Source of the DNA: Subtercola sp. Z020
GTDB taxonomy: Bacteria > Actinomycetota > Actinomycetes > Actinomycetales > Microbacteriaceae
DNA length: 35,936 nt
Direction: 5' to 3'
Assembly (NCBI RefSeq): GCF_002931235.1
Contig: NZ_PSTT01000074.1
Span: 1 to 35,936, forward strand
Of the stretch, positions 18,876 to 27,645 are shown one piece after another. The first letter of the stretch is position 1. The number at the start of each line of letters is the position of its first letter. The notes under the pieces are model-generated. The model worked only from the letters and a program-made list of their open reading frames with translations, did not search any database and was not told the origin of the DNA. The position numbers and the translations under genes are program-made.

Positions 18876-18939
18876 AATCCGATGACATACTGGCCCCGAG
18901 GGGCTACTGCATCACTTTTACCAAACGAAGGATGACCAA

Positions 18940-19038
18940 TTGTTTGAGAAGAAATTCATTGCGAACGCGATTGACCGCAGTTCGCAGTCCGAGCTGGACC
19001 GCCGACTTCTGCTGAAGGGCTTCGGACTCGCCGGGCTC
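18940..19038 (+). repeat. 99-bp direct repeat, copy 1
   Basis: The first 33 codons of the ferritin-like gene are identical, base for base, to 35838-35936. The match begins exactly at the TTG start codon. The upstream flanks are unrelated apart from the shared CGAAGGA ribosome-binding region. Confidence 0.97.
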
Positions 19039-19878
19039 GGCGTCGGGGCATCAGTGCTGATCCCGACCGTCGGCGCACAGGCCGCCGAAGACCCCAACGC
19101 TGCAGCAACAGACGCTGCCGTGCTGAACTTCGCCCTGAACCTCGAATACCTCGAAGCCGAGTTCTACCTCCGCGCCTCGACCGGTACCGGTCTGGTCCCC
19201 AACGACATCTCCGGAACCGGCACCGCCGGCGCTGTCACCGGCGGCCGCCAGGTGCAGTTCAAGGACTACAACATCCGCCAGTACGCCCGTGAGATCGCTC
19301 AGGACGAGAAGAACCACGTGCGGTTCCTCCGGGCAGCGCTCGGCAAGTCCGCCGTCGCCCGCCCCGCGATCAACCTCGACGCCGCGTTCACCGCAGCAGC
19401 AACCGCCGCCGGACTGATCAAGCCCGGCCAGACCTTCGACGCGTTCGGCAGCGACGAGAACTTCCTCCTCGCCTCGTACATCTTCGAAGACGTCGGAGTC
19501 ACCGCCTACAAGGGCGCCTCCCCCCTCATCACGAACAAGACGTACCTGGAAGCCGCCGCAGGCATCCTCGCGGTCGAGGCGTACCACGCCGGTATCATCC
19601 GCACGACCCTGTACGCCAAGGGTCTCGCCGATGCCGCCAACGCGATCTCCGACGCCCGCGACAGCCTCGACGGACCCACCGACGACGACCAGGGCATCAC
19701 CGACAAGGCCGCTGGTGGCGCCTTGAACCTCGTACCCACCGACGCGAACGGTATTGCCTTCAGCCGCTCACCCGGCCAGGTACTCAACGTCGTCTACCTC
19801 AACAACAAAGCCGTCACCAAGGGCGGGTTCTTCCCCTCCGGCGTCAACGGCGCCGTCAACACCAGCGCCGCCAACTAG
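18940..19878 (+). CDS. Exported ferritin-like domain protein with Tat-type signal
   Basis: The 312-residue protein begins with a twin-arginine signal: RRLLLKG at residues 21-27, then a hydrophobic stretch and a GAQAAE cleavage region near 46-50. The rest fits a four-helix ferritin-like domain with metal ligands in order: LEYLEAEFY (Glu69-Glu74), DEKNH (Glu123, His126), [11 protein letters not shown] (Glu183) and VEAYHAG (Glu213, His216). It probably binds a di-iron or di-manganese centre outside the membrane; its reaction is unknown. The TTG start is fixed by GAAGGA 7-10 bases upstream. tatA-tatC lie on one side and tatB on the other. Its first 99 bases recur exactly at 35838. Confidence 0.9.
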   Translation: MFEKKFIANAIDRSSQSELDRRLLLKGFGLAGLGVGASVLIPTVGAQAAEDPNAAATDAAVLNFALNLEYLEAEFYLRASTGTGLVPNDISGTGTAGAVTGGRQVQFKDYNIRQYAREIAQDEKNHVRFLRAALGKSAVARPAINLDAAFTAAATAAGLIKPGQTFDAFGSDENFLLASYIFEDVGVTAYKGASPLITNKTYLEAAAGILAVEAYHAGIIRTTLYAKGLADAANAISDARDSLDGPTDDDQGITDKAAGGALNLVPTDANGIAFSRSPGQVLNVVYLNNKAVTKGGFFPSGVNGAVNTSAAN

Positions 19879-19917
19879 TTCCAGGGCTCGCTTCAACAGA
19901 ACAGCACCAATCCGTTT

Positions 19918-19958
19918 GGCGGGCCGTCTCGAATTCGCAGTGTTCGAGACGGCCCGCC
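19918..19958. terminator. Strong hairpin after ferritin-like gene
   Basis: A perfect 16-bp stem pairs GGCGGGCCGTCTCGAA (19918-19933) with TTCGAGACGGCCCGCC (19943-19958) around a 9-base loop. It lies 40 bases after the ferritin-like stop and about 56 bases before tatB. The following CGGTCTTTAC is only weakly T-rich. It could terminate the ferritin-like transcript or reduce read-through into tatB. Confidence 0.75.
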
Positions 19959-20014
19959 ATCGGTCTTTACAACCTCACGCACCACTCGCCCGACACGAGA
20001 AACACTGTGAATCC

Positions 20015-20350
20015 ATGTTCGGTCTGACTTTCGAGAAACTCATCCTCATCGGTGTCGTTGCGGCTTTCATCATTGGTCCGACGAAGCTGCCGCTCTATGC
20101 GGGGCGCCTCGGCCAGCTGGTTCGCCAACTGCGCGGATACACTGCCACGGCTAAAGAGCGCGTCAGGGAGGAAATGGGGCCTGACTTCGACGATGTCGAG
20201 TGGAAGAAACTCGACCCCCGCCAATACGACCCGCGACGCATCATTCGGGATGCACTGCTCGAGGACTCCCCGTCAGTAGCGGTAGCGCCCGCCGTCCCGG
20301 CACAACCCGTCTCGCTCGACAAAGCCGAGAAGCCGATCATGCCCGAATGA
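20015..20350 (+). CDS. tatB: Tat translocase subunit TatB
   Basis: This 111-residue protein has one N-terminal membrane helix (FEKLILIGVVAAFIIGPTKLP) with the GP hinge typical of TatB, then a long charged amphipathic helix (YAGRLGQLVRQLRGYTATAKERV). WKKLDPRQYDPRRIIRDALLED follows. TatB works with TatC to bind twin-arginine signals. It lies downstream of the ferritin-like gene on the same strand, while tatA and tatC are on the other side, so all three components flank one cargo gene. The ATG at 20015 is the only sensible start. Its end overlaps the end of the convergent polymerase gene by 14 bases. Confidence 0.9.
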   Translation: MFGLTFEKLILIGVVAAFIIGPTKLPLYAGRLGQLVRQLRGYTATAKERVREEMGPDFDDVEWKKLDPRQYDPRRIIRDALLEDSPSVAVAPAVPAQPVSLDKAEKPIMPE

Positions 20351-21821
20351 GCGCCGGCGGCTTCTTCCCGGGTGCCAGCGGCGCCCGCTCGGGTGTATAG
20401 GGCCGCGACACCACCAGGTACATCACGGTGGCGAGGAGAACTGTCGCGATCGTGAGAGACCCACCCTGGTAGGCGTCTCCACGAATGAGTGAGAACAGGA
20501 TGGGCGTCAGGCTCACACTGATCGTGAGACCCAGCACGCCGCGCTCCCGGAGCCGACTGCGCGTCAACGTCGACGCGAGCAGCGCCATCAGCGCCCCGGC
20601 CACGGCCACCCCGCCATGACCGAAGTTGCCGTAGGCCTCACCAACAGCAGAGAGGCTGGTCTCGACCTTGGTCGTACCGTAGAAGCGAGGAACGTACGTG
20701 CTGGTGAACCACGTGTTCCCACCGCCGCTCGGCTTGTTCGCCCAGACCGCCCGAGGTACGAACCAAGCCGGCACAGCCGCATAGGTCGCCCCTCGCTGGA
20801 ACTCGAAGTCGGGATCCTGGGCGACCACTTCGTTCAGTCGTATCAGACTGTCGAAGGGCCTGGTCTCGGCACCACTGGTGACTTGGTCGAGCAGCACACC
20901 GACCGGGTCGCTCGCGAGCTGGTTCAACGAGCGCCCCTGGTCGAAGTTCGCGTTCCGCACGACGATGCTGTACGAAATGGCGATGATGACGAGCGCCAAC
21001 CCGAGAGTCGCGATGGTTCGGAGCTTGAACGGTTTCGGACCGATCTGCTTCAGCAGCACGAGCGGCAGCACGACTCCGACGACGAGCGGGCCACGGCCGC
21101 CAGCCGCGACTCCGCAGATGGCAAGACTGATCAGCCCCACCAGGTTGACCCAGTTGTGCCAGACAGGCAGCCCCGCCTGCCGCCGGTGCACCACGTTTGC
21201 AACGAGTGCGATCTGCACGGGAACATAGCCCAGAACAAGGAACGACTTGCCCGAGAGGAAGTCGCTCCGGTTCGCCAGCCCAGCAAAGTATGCCCCAGGC
21301 CCGCCCGAACTGAGCACGAGATAGCCGAGCGCGCCGACGGCCACCGCAGAGGCGATGATCACGACGGCCTGAAGTGCGTTCGAGTCGACGGAGCGTCGGC
21401 GCCGGGGCATCCCGAAGTCTGCCAGCGCGTTGCGCTCCCGGTTCACGGTGATGAAGTAGTAGACCAGGAAGAACGCGCAGAAGAAGATGAGGCACTCGAC
21501 GAGCGCCGCACTGCCCGCAAGAATCAGGGTCGGAGTGAAGTCGCGGGAATCGGCTATGGCGCCCGGACTGGTGACCCGGTTCCACATGATGGTGAGGGGG
21601 CGGAGCACGAACAGCAGCAGCCCGGTGATCGCAACGACACCAGCCGGTGTCAGCGGGTCACGGAAGACGACCAGTTCGCGTGTCAGAGCTGCGAGAAGCA
21701 CGACCGCGAGGATCGCGATCATCGTCGGGTACGAAACGGCCTGGTCGAGGAGGGAGACTGCCGCCAGGGAGGCGAGTATTGCCACGACAGCGCCCGCGGC
21801 GAAGATGATCACCGATTTCAT
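20337..21821 (-). CDS. Putative polysaccharide polymerase (Wzy/O-antigen ligase-like membrane protein)
   Basis: This 494-residue, very hydrophobic protein has about ten or more predicted membrane segments and a long extracellular loop (about residues 310-400) with RPFDSLIRLNEVVAQDPDFEFQRGATY. The pattern resembles oligosaccharide repeat-unit polymerases. A GGRGPLVVGVVLPLVLL segment with conserved Arg is typical. It would join repeat units outside the membrane. It is the last gene of the exopolysaccharide operon; its ATG overlaps the pyruvyltransferase stop as ATGA. Sequence conservation in this family is low, so the call rests on topology and context. Confidence 0.75.
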   Translation of the reverse strand: MKSVIIFAAGAVVAILASLAAVSLLDQAVSYPTMIAILAVVLLAALTRELVVFRDPLTPAGVVAITGLLLFVLRPLTIMWNRVTSPGAIADSRDFTPTLILAGSAALVECLIFFCAFFLVYYFITVNRERNALADFGMPRRRRSVDSNALQAVVIIASAVAVGALGYLVLSSGGPGAYFAGLANRSDFLSGKSFLVLGYVPVQIALVANVVHRRQAGLPVWHNWVNLVGLISLAICGVAAGGRGPLVVGVVLPLVLLKQIGPKPFKLRTIATLGLALVIIAISYSIVVRNANFDQGRSLNQLASDPVGVLLDQVTSGAETRPFDSLIRLNEVVAQDPDFEFQRGATYAAVPAWFVPRAVWANKPSGGGNTWFTSTYVPRFYGTTKVETSLSAVGEAYGNFGHGGVAVAGALMALLASTLTRSRLRERGVLGLTISVSLTPILFSLIRGDAYQGGSLTIATVLLATVMYLVVSRPYTPERAPLAPGKKPPALIRA

Positions 21822-22840
21822 CGCGCTCCTCCCAGATACGTCATCAGGCCCGACTTCGCCGCCTCCAGAGCGGCAACGGCGGCCTCGACAGCAGCGGTGT
21901 CGACCCGCCCGGTTCGTTCTGTCGCCTCTCCGATGGTAGCTGCCGTCTCGACGTGGAAGTCCGAAGCGAAGGCATCCACCTTCGCGAAGCCCGAGATGGC
22001 CACCACGGGAACCGCCGAGAGAACACCCATGTACAGGGCGTGCATCCGTGAAGCTATGACGACATCTGCCTGCGAGATCGTCGAGCGCACCGTTTGCCAC
22101 GAGTGACCCTCGTCGTCGGCCCCGAGCAGGGCGGAAACAGGTGCGCTCAGGCTCCGGCCATCCCAATCCTCGCCCTGATCCATCGAAACGAACTGCACGG
22201 CGCCCCACCGCGTGCGAAGCGCACCGATCTGCTCAATCGTGAGGGATGCCGCCTCGCGGCGGTTCAAGGCGAGAAGGGCGCCCGTCCCCGGCCTCTCGAG
22301 CGCGGTGCCGGGTTCGCGGGGGCTGTAGTCGAAGAGACTGACGTCTCCGCTGACTTCCGGATGCCGCGACATCAGCGCTGCGGCACGCGCCTGTGAGGCG
22401 GAATCCCGCACCCACACGCGCGCCAGTCGAAGGGTGAGGGAGATGGCCGAGCGGGCTCTTCTCCGACGAACCGGATCGACGCCCACGCCGAAGACGACGA
22501 ACTTCTTGCCGAGCGCTCGTGCGAGTACCGCGGCCGTCAGGCAGAGCCGCGGCAGCCCGGCGAAAGGCCGATCGGGCTGGTCGTCCTGAAGCAGCGTTCC
22601 ACCGCCCACGAGAACGGCGTCCGCCCCGCGGATCACTCCGGCGAGCCCCCTGATGCCGCCCACTCGCATTCGAGTCTCGGTCGAACCGACGCGATCGGCC
22701 ACACCGAAGTCGGCGATGACGACCTCATAGCCCGACCGGCGGAGTGACGCCGAGAGAGCGTCGGTCAGGAATGCATCGCCGATGTTCTGCGGATGCCCTG
22801 ACGACGTGGTGCGGTCGGCGGAGATGATCAGGATTTTCAC
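21818..22840 (-). CDS. Polysaccharide pyruvyl transferase family protein
   Basis: The 340-residue protein has NIGDAFLTDALSASLRRSG at the start, VLVGGGTLLQDDQPDRPF, KKFVVFGVGVDPVRRRRAR and a C-terminal ISQADVVIASRMHALYMGVLSAVPVVAI. These are the hallmarks of the CsaB/WcaK family, which transfers pyruvyl from phosphoenolpyruvate onto sugars as a ketal. It would give the polymer a negative charge. The GTG at 22840 overlaps the flippase stop as GTGA. The sugar acceptor is not known. Confidence 0.88.
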   Translation of the reverse strand: MKILIISADRTTSSGHPQNIGDAFLTDALSASLRRSGYEVVIADFGVADRVGSTETRMRVGGIRGLAGVIRGADAVLVGGGTLLQDDQPDRPFAGLPRLCLTAAVLARALGKKFVVFGVGVDPVRRRRARSAISLTLRLARVWVRDSASQARAAALMSRHPEVSGDVSLFDYSPREPGTALERPGTGALLALNRREAASLTIEQIGALRTRWGAVQFVSMDQGEDWDGRSLSAPVSALLGADDEGHSWQTVRSTISQADVVIASRMHALYMGVLSAVPVVAISGFAKVDAFASDFHVETAATIGEATERTGRVDTAAVEAAVAALEAAKSGLMTYLGGAR

Positions 22841-24024
22841 GATACGACGACTTTTCTTGACCGGGCCCGGATAAGCAGAGAGAGGACAGCGGCGAGCGTC
22901 AGCTCGCTCACGAGGGTGACCGTAGCGAGCGCGGTGTTGCCGAACAAAAGGCAGGCCACGAGCGTGAGGGTGACGGCGATGATACCGACGGTGATCGTCG
23001 CGATGAGACGTTGCCGAATGTATCCCGACCCCATCGAATAGGCGACAAGAGCGTAATTGCCGAACTTCGGACCCATCGACAGCACGATCAGAACGAACAC
23101 CAGGCTGTCGAAGTGTTCACTGCCGAGCACGGCGCGCACCAGATCCTGCGCCACGATGAGCACGGCGGCGCAGGCCAGCCCGAGCCCGACGAAGAGAAGC
23201 CAGTAACGCACGAACGAATGCCCGAGGGTGCGTACGCGCGGAATCAGCTGCTGCGAGATGGTGGCCGGGATGACTTCCAGCGGTTGCGCGACCCGGTAGG
23301 CGACGGCAAGCGGCGCAATCGCGTCAACGCCGAGCAGCGCGGTCCCGATGACCAGCGGAGCCTGGGAATAGAGTGCGCTCAGCGATCCGGAGAGCCCGAA
23401 CTCGGCAATCGACCGGAACACACGCTGCGGTTCGGCCTCGACGGGTTCGAGCGCGCGACGATTGGCCGCGTAGGTCACGAGCACGATGATGAGTGACGGA
23501 ACAGCCAGCAGGGCGAGCAGCTCGACCCGGTCGAACACCACAGCGAGCACGAGCACGGGTGCCTTCGCGAGCACCAGCGCGACGTCTGGCACGGCGTAGT
23601 GGGCGTCACGCCGGTGTACCAGCTGCGGTGCACGTGTCGTACGCGTGACGCTGTCACAGATCTGACTGACGCCCAGTCCACTGAGCACGAGCACCACAGC
23701 CGTCGTGACAGCAGAACCCGACGAACTCAGGGTGATCGCAACGGCGGCCAGCGCTCCCAGGGTCGAGAGGAGGATGTGAACCCCCGTCGCCTGCCCGTGC
23801 ACGATGCGCCCGAGCTGGTGCTTGGGCACGGAGAGCAGGTAGCTCGACGCACCGGAGTCGGTGAAGATGGCGAACGAACTGAGAAGCGCGAAGCCAGCCA
23901 CGAGAGTGCTCTGCTCGGAGCCCGAACTCAGAGCCAGAAGCACCACGAGCACGATGAGCTGGATGACTCGCGTCAATCCGGCCGCCATCACGGGCAGGAG
24001 CAGTCTGAGTCGGTGCCAGCTCAC
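22837..24024 (-). CDS. Putative lipid-linked oligosaccharide flippase (Wzx-like)
   Basis: The 395-residue membrane protein has about 11-12 predicted segments and is slightly shorter than the usual 410-480 of MATE/MOP-type flippases. Between the polymerase and glycosyltransferase genes, it most likely moves the undecaprenyl-linked repeat unit across the membrane. It starts GTG at 24024, overlapping the upstream stop as GTGA. Sequence alone is weak; the call relies on topology and operon position. Confidence 0.75.
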   Translation of the reverse strand: MSWHRLRLLLPVMAAGLTRVIQLIVLVVLLALSSGSEQSTLVAGFALLSSFAIFTDSGASSYLLSVPKHQLGRIVHGQATGVHILLSTLGALAAVAITLSSSGSAVTTAVVLVLSGLGVSQICDSVTRTTRAPQLVHRRDAHYAVPDVALVLAKAPVLVLAVVFDRVELLALLAVPSLIIVLVTYAANRRALEPVEAEPQRVFRSIAEFGLSGSLSALYSQAPLVIGTALLGVDAIAPLAVAYRVAQPLEVIPATISQQLIPRVRTLGHSFVRYWLLFVGLGLACAAVLIVAQDLVRAVLGSEHFDSLVFVLIVLSMGPKFGNYALVAYSMGSGYIRQRLIATITVGIIAVTLTLVACLLFGNTALATVTLVSELTLAAVLSLLIRARSRKVVVS

Positions 24025-25085
24025 TGTGAGGCGACCCGCCGGCTCGCCTCACTGATCGTGGCGGCGCTCTGGTCCCAGTCGAAGCGGGCCCGGATGTCGG
24101 CTCCGAACGACTCGTCGATGTCGTCGTCTGCCTCAATGAGGCCGAGCAGAGCACCGGCTATCGCCTCCACCGAGGTTGGGTCGAAGTACGACACGGCGTC
24201 CCCGGCGATCCATCGGAAGACTCCGATATCAGAGACGGACAGCCTCGCGCCTGAGACGGCAGCCTCGACCATCGGCAGTCCGAAACCCTCTGCCAGGCTC
24301 GGGAAGACGACGCCGCGCGCAGAGCGATACAGGGCGGCGAGCTCCGGATCGCTCACGTACCCCGCGAGGATCGTCTCTGTCGGCCACTCGATACCGACCG
24401 AGGCGAACACCGTCGCATTCACCCCTCCGACGACGACGAGCGGGCACTCCGCACGCACGGCCGGATCAAGGCTCGCGAAAGCTCGCGCGAGCCTGTCGAA
24501 GTTCTTGCGTGGATCGAGGTTGCCCACGGCGAGGAGGAAGCGGTCGGCCGTGATGCCGAGCCGCCCGAGCAGTGGCTGGTCGACTGCGTCGGGCGCATCC
24601 AGGAACTGCGCACTCGGCGCGTTGGGCGCAACGACGATCCGGGCTCTGGTGAGCCCGGACTCCGCTACTTGACGGGCCACAGGTTCACTCACGACGGCCA
24701 CGGTCTTCGCAGACCGCAGCTGAGCCTTCAGGAGGGGGGCGTGCGAGAGCACATACTTGCGGGAGTACCACTCGGGATTGGTGATGACGAACAGATCGTG
24801 CACCACGACGACCTGGCGCGGGTGCGCGAGCGGACCGCGGCTCGTGAGCGTCACCAGAACGTCGCTGCGCCGCCGGATCGGAAGAACGCCGAAGACCCAG
24901 GCCCATGTCCGGAGGGCGCTCCTCGCGAACCAACCGGAGGGCGACGCTTCCGTCACACCGGCCTCGCCGACAAGCCGATCGGCGATCTCGCGGGCATAAC
25001 GCTGCTGGCCGCTGACGGCCTGAGGCCGGAATGCACCATTGACGACGATCGGACGGGACGCCGCCATCAGGTCTGGTCGATCCAT
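24021..25085 (-). CDS. Glycosyltransferase, GT4-like
   Basis: The 354-residue protein is a GT-B fold enzyme. The acceptor side shows VVVHDLFVITNPEWYS, and the donor side shows LLAVGNLDPRKNFDRLARAF and FPSLAEGFGLPMVEAAVSG with the EX7E pattern. It would add one sugar to the lipid-linked repeat unit at the cytoplasmic face. Two starts are possible: ATG at 25085 with GGAA upstream, used here, or ATG at 25067, which overlaps the upstream stop as TGATG. The sugar is unknown. Confidence 0.92.
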   Translation of the reverse strand: MDRPDLMAASRPIVVNGAFRPQAVSGQQRYAREIADRLVGEAGVTEASPSGWFARSALRTWAWVFGVLPIRRRSDVLVTLTSRGPLAHPRQVVVVHDLFVITNPEWYSRKYVLSHAPLLKAQLRSAKTVAVVSEPVARQVAESGLTRARIVVAPNAPSAQFLDAPDAVDQPLLGRLGITADRFLLAVGNLDPRKNFDRLARAFASLDPAVRAECPLVVVGGVNATVFASVGIEWPTETILAGYVSDPELAALYRSARGVVFPSLAEGFGLPMVEAAVSGARLSVSDIGVFRWIAGDAVSYFDPTSVEAIAGALLGLIEADDDIDESFGADIRARFDWDQSAATISEASRRVASQ

Positions 25086-26179
25086 GCGAGGTATTCCGAT
25101 CGGAAGCGACTGACGTCGAACTCGCGGGCTCTGTCGACGGCGACCGTATGGTCCAGCAAGGCGGCCTTGGAGACCGCCTCGCCAAGTGCCCTCCCGGTCC
25201 AGTCGTCGACATGAACGCCGGTGACACCGTCGAGCACGGATTCCGTCGCCCCGCCGACACTGCCGACCAGCACGCGCGCACCCGCCGCCATGGCTTCAAC
25301 CGGCATGATGCCGAAGTCCTCGATGCCCGGGAAGACATAGACGGTCGCTGCCTGGTAGAGGGAGTAGAGCAGCTCGTCCGATGGTCGCCCGACGAAGATG
25401 ACCGGCACACGTGCCGAGGCCGCCAACGCCTCCAGGTTGGGTCGGTCGGGCCCGTCCCCGGCCAGCACGACGGGCAGACCGGCCGCCTCACCGGTGGCAA
25501 TGACGACATCCAGAGCCTTATAGGGAACAAAGCGCGAGGCACCGAGCACGAATTCGTCGGGCAGGCTGTCGAAGATCGCGCGGTCGGCGTCTCCCAACCG
25601 CGTCGACCAAGCCGGCTCTGCGGCGATGTGAGCGACATTGACCGGCGGGTAGATGACGACAGAGTCGCGCCCCCAGGTCTCTGCAATGCGCTCCTTCACG
25701 AATTCGCTGTTTGCCGCGAGTGCCGTCGCCCAGCCGGATGCCCGACGGTCGTAGGGCTTCAGCACCGCCGCGGCCGCCTTGACCAACGGGCTCGACCCGC
25801 GCTTGTCGAGTTCGGGGGTCCAGACGTAACGGGCTGGCGTGTGCACATACACGAAGGTCTTGTCGGCACGCCGCTTCGACGACGCACCGCCGACCTGGTG
25901 GGCGAACAGATGAGAACTCACCAGCGCCCTGTCGTAGTCCGAGGTGTCTGTTCGCGCCCAGGTGGGCGGCATCACGGGGAGGGACAGTGCCTTCGACCGA
26001 CGCAGAGGGGTACGGGCGATCCAACTTTCCTTCAGTCGACGATCCGTATATCGAGCCGAATCGTCTTTCCACAGACAGAAGATGTCGGCGTCGGGTAGAG
26101 CCGCCACCATCGCATCGAGAACGACCTCGGATCCCCCGGACTTCTCTATCCACTCATGCACAATCAGATCTCGCATCAC
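25067..26179 (-). CDS. Glycosyltransferase, GT4-like (WbaZ-type)
   Basis: The 370-residue GT-B enzyme begins DLIVHEWIEKSGGSEVVLDAM, a start seen in WbaZ-type mannosyltransferases. TFVYVHTPARYVWTPELD, VLGASRFVPYKALDVVI, VLAGDGPDRPNLEALA and FPGIEDFGIMPVEAMAAG (EX7E pattern) follow. It probably adds the second sugar of the repeat unit. The start could be GTG 26179 or ATG 26176, one codon later; both overlap the upstream stop. The donor sugar is inferred only weakly. Confidence 0.93.
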   Translation of the reverse strand: MMRDLIVHEWIEKSGGSEVVLDAMVAALPDADIFCLWKDDSARYTDRRLKESWIARTPLRRSKALSLPVMPPTWARTDTSDYDRALVSSHLFAHQVGGASSKRRADKTFVYVHTPARYVWTPELDKRGSSPLVKAAAAVLKPYDRRASGWATALAANSEFVKERIAETWGRDSVVIYPPVNVAHIAAEPAWSTRLGDADRAIFDSLPDEFVLGASRFVPYKALDVVIATGEAAGLPVVLAGDGPDRPNLEALAASARVPVIFVGRPSDELLYSLYQAATVYVFPGIEDFGIMPVEAMAAGARVLVGSVGGATESVLDGVTGVHVDDWTGRALGEAVSKAALLDHTVAVDRAREFDVSRFRSEYLAWIDQT

Positions 26180-27645
26180 TCTGCCCCCTCAGGTAGTACA
26201 ACTTGCCGAACGGTTCGCAGCAGGATCGAAATGTCCCCGAATATCGACCAATTCTCGACGTAGTAGAGATCGAGCCGTATGGCATCTTCCCACGACAGGT
26301 TCGATCGTCCGCTCACCTGCCAAAGCCCGCTCATCCCTGGCTTGAGGAGCAGCCGGCGGCGAGCCACCGAGTCATAGAGTGCCACCTCAGGCTCACGCTG
26401 GGGGCGTGGTCCGACCAGACTCATCTCGCCCAGAAACACGTTGATCAGCTGCGGGAACTCGTCGATCGAGTACTTGCGCAGCACGCGACCCACCGGCGTC
26501 ACCCGCGGATCGTCCTTCACCTTGAACAGTGGCACGTCGCTCGTGCCCTGAGCTTCGAGCAGCTGCTTCAGCTGCTCATCGGCTCCGTCGGTCATCGAAC
26601 GGAACTTGAACATGGAGAAGGGCTGGCCGTTCAACCCGATCCGTTCCTGTCCATAGAAGACAGGCCCTCTGCTGGAAAGCTTCACCAGCAGACTGACGAT
26701 CACGAACGCCGGCAGCAGGATGATCAGCAGCAGAGAAGAGGCGACGATGTCGAACAGTCGCTTGACGATCCAGCGGCCTCCATCGAAGCGTGGAATCTCG
26801 ACGTGGATCAGGGGAAGCCCAGCGACAGGACTGGAGTGGATGCGCGGGCCACTCACTCCGGTGAGGCTGGGGGCCATCACCAAGTGGTGGCGCCCCGGTT
26901 CGAGGCTCCACCCGAGTTCCCGCATTCCGTCCGGCGACAACACGGCGCTGTCGGTGACCACGAGAGTGTCCGCAGCCGTTGTCTCCAGTGCTATCAGGGC
27001 AGACTCGATTCCTCCGAGCACAGGAATGTCCGTTCCCGAGACGACGGAAAGCGACCCGTTCTCGACGAGGCAGGCCCCGACGATTCGGTAACCCGCCGCC
27101 GGAGCCCGGAGCAATTGCCGCGCCACATGGCTGGCGGTGTCATCCGAACCCACAAGGATCACACCCGACGACAGTCGACCTTTCTTACGCTGGGACTGCA
27201 GCCATTCCCGATGAAACCAGCGGGAGAGAACGAGAACGAGCGTGCCAGCAGGCACTGTGATCAGCAGATACCCTCGCCCGAGGTCCGCCTTGAAGAATAC
27301 GGCCACCACAGCGACGACGCCGAAGAGGGCCACGCCCGCGTGGAACACCGCTTTGTACTCGGGCGCACCCGAACCGAGCACGCGAGGCTCCCGGGTGCCA
27401 TAGAGCACCAGCAGCAACGACCAGGCAATGACCAGAATGATGGAGACGATCGGGTAGTCGAGGTCAAAACCGTCCCTGTCGCCGACCGGCGCGACGGGGG
27501 TCGACTCCCAGCCGAACTGCACCAGCTGAGCGACGATGACGGTGAGCACCACGAGAATCGTGTCACTCACTCGCAGACGCCGGGCGTAGAGCTGCTGCCA
27601 CCGCTGACGGTAGGTTTTCGGTCCCGAACCGCTCGGACCGCTCAC
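26176..27645 (-). CDS. Exopolysaccharide polyprenyl glycosylphosphotransferase (WbaP/CpsE type)
   Basis: This 489-residue initiating enzyme moves a sugar phosphate onto undecaprenyl phosphate. It has four to five N-terminal membrane segments, a CoA-binding-like middle part (SGVILVGSDDTASHVARQLL, about 160-260), then the catalytic half after a membrane helix at about 296-322. FYGQERIGLNGQPFSMFKFRSM, the Asp-Glu pair in KYSIDEFPQL (Asp395-Glu396) and MSLVGPRPQREPE are hallmarks. The N-terminal part and length match the long WbaP form. It starts GTG at 27645, overlapping the phosphatase stop as GTGA. Confidence 0.96.
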   Translation of the reverse strand: MSGPSGSGPKTYRQRWQQLYARRLRVSDTILVVLTVIVAQLVQFGWESTPVAPVGDRDGFDLDYPIVSIILVIAWSLLLVLYGTREPRVLGSGAPEYKAVFHAGVALFGVVAVVAVFFKADLGRGYLLITVPAGTLVLVLSRWFHREWLQSQRKKGRLSSGVILVGSDDTASHVARQLLRAPAAGYRIVGACLVENGSLSVVSGTDIPVLGGIESALIALETTAADTLVVTDSAVLSPDGMRELGWSLEPGRHHLVMAPSLTGVSGPRIHSSPVAGLPLIHVEIPRFDGGRWIVKRLFDIVASSLLLIILLPAFVIVSLLVKLSSRGPVFYGQERIGLNGQPFSMFKFRSMTDGADEQLKQLLEAQGTSDVPLFKVKDDPRVTPVGRVLRKYSIDEFPQLINVFLGEMSLVGPRPQREPEVALYDSVARRRLLLKPGMSGLWQVSGRSNLSWEDAIRLDLYYVENWSIFGDISILLRTVRQVVLPEGAE

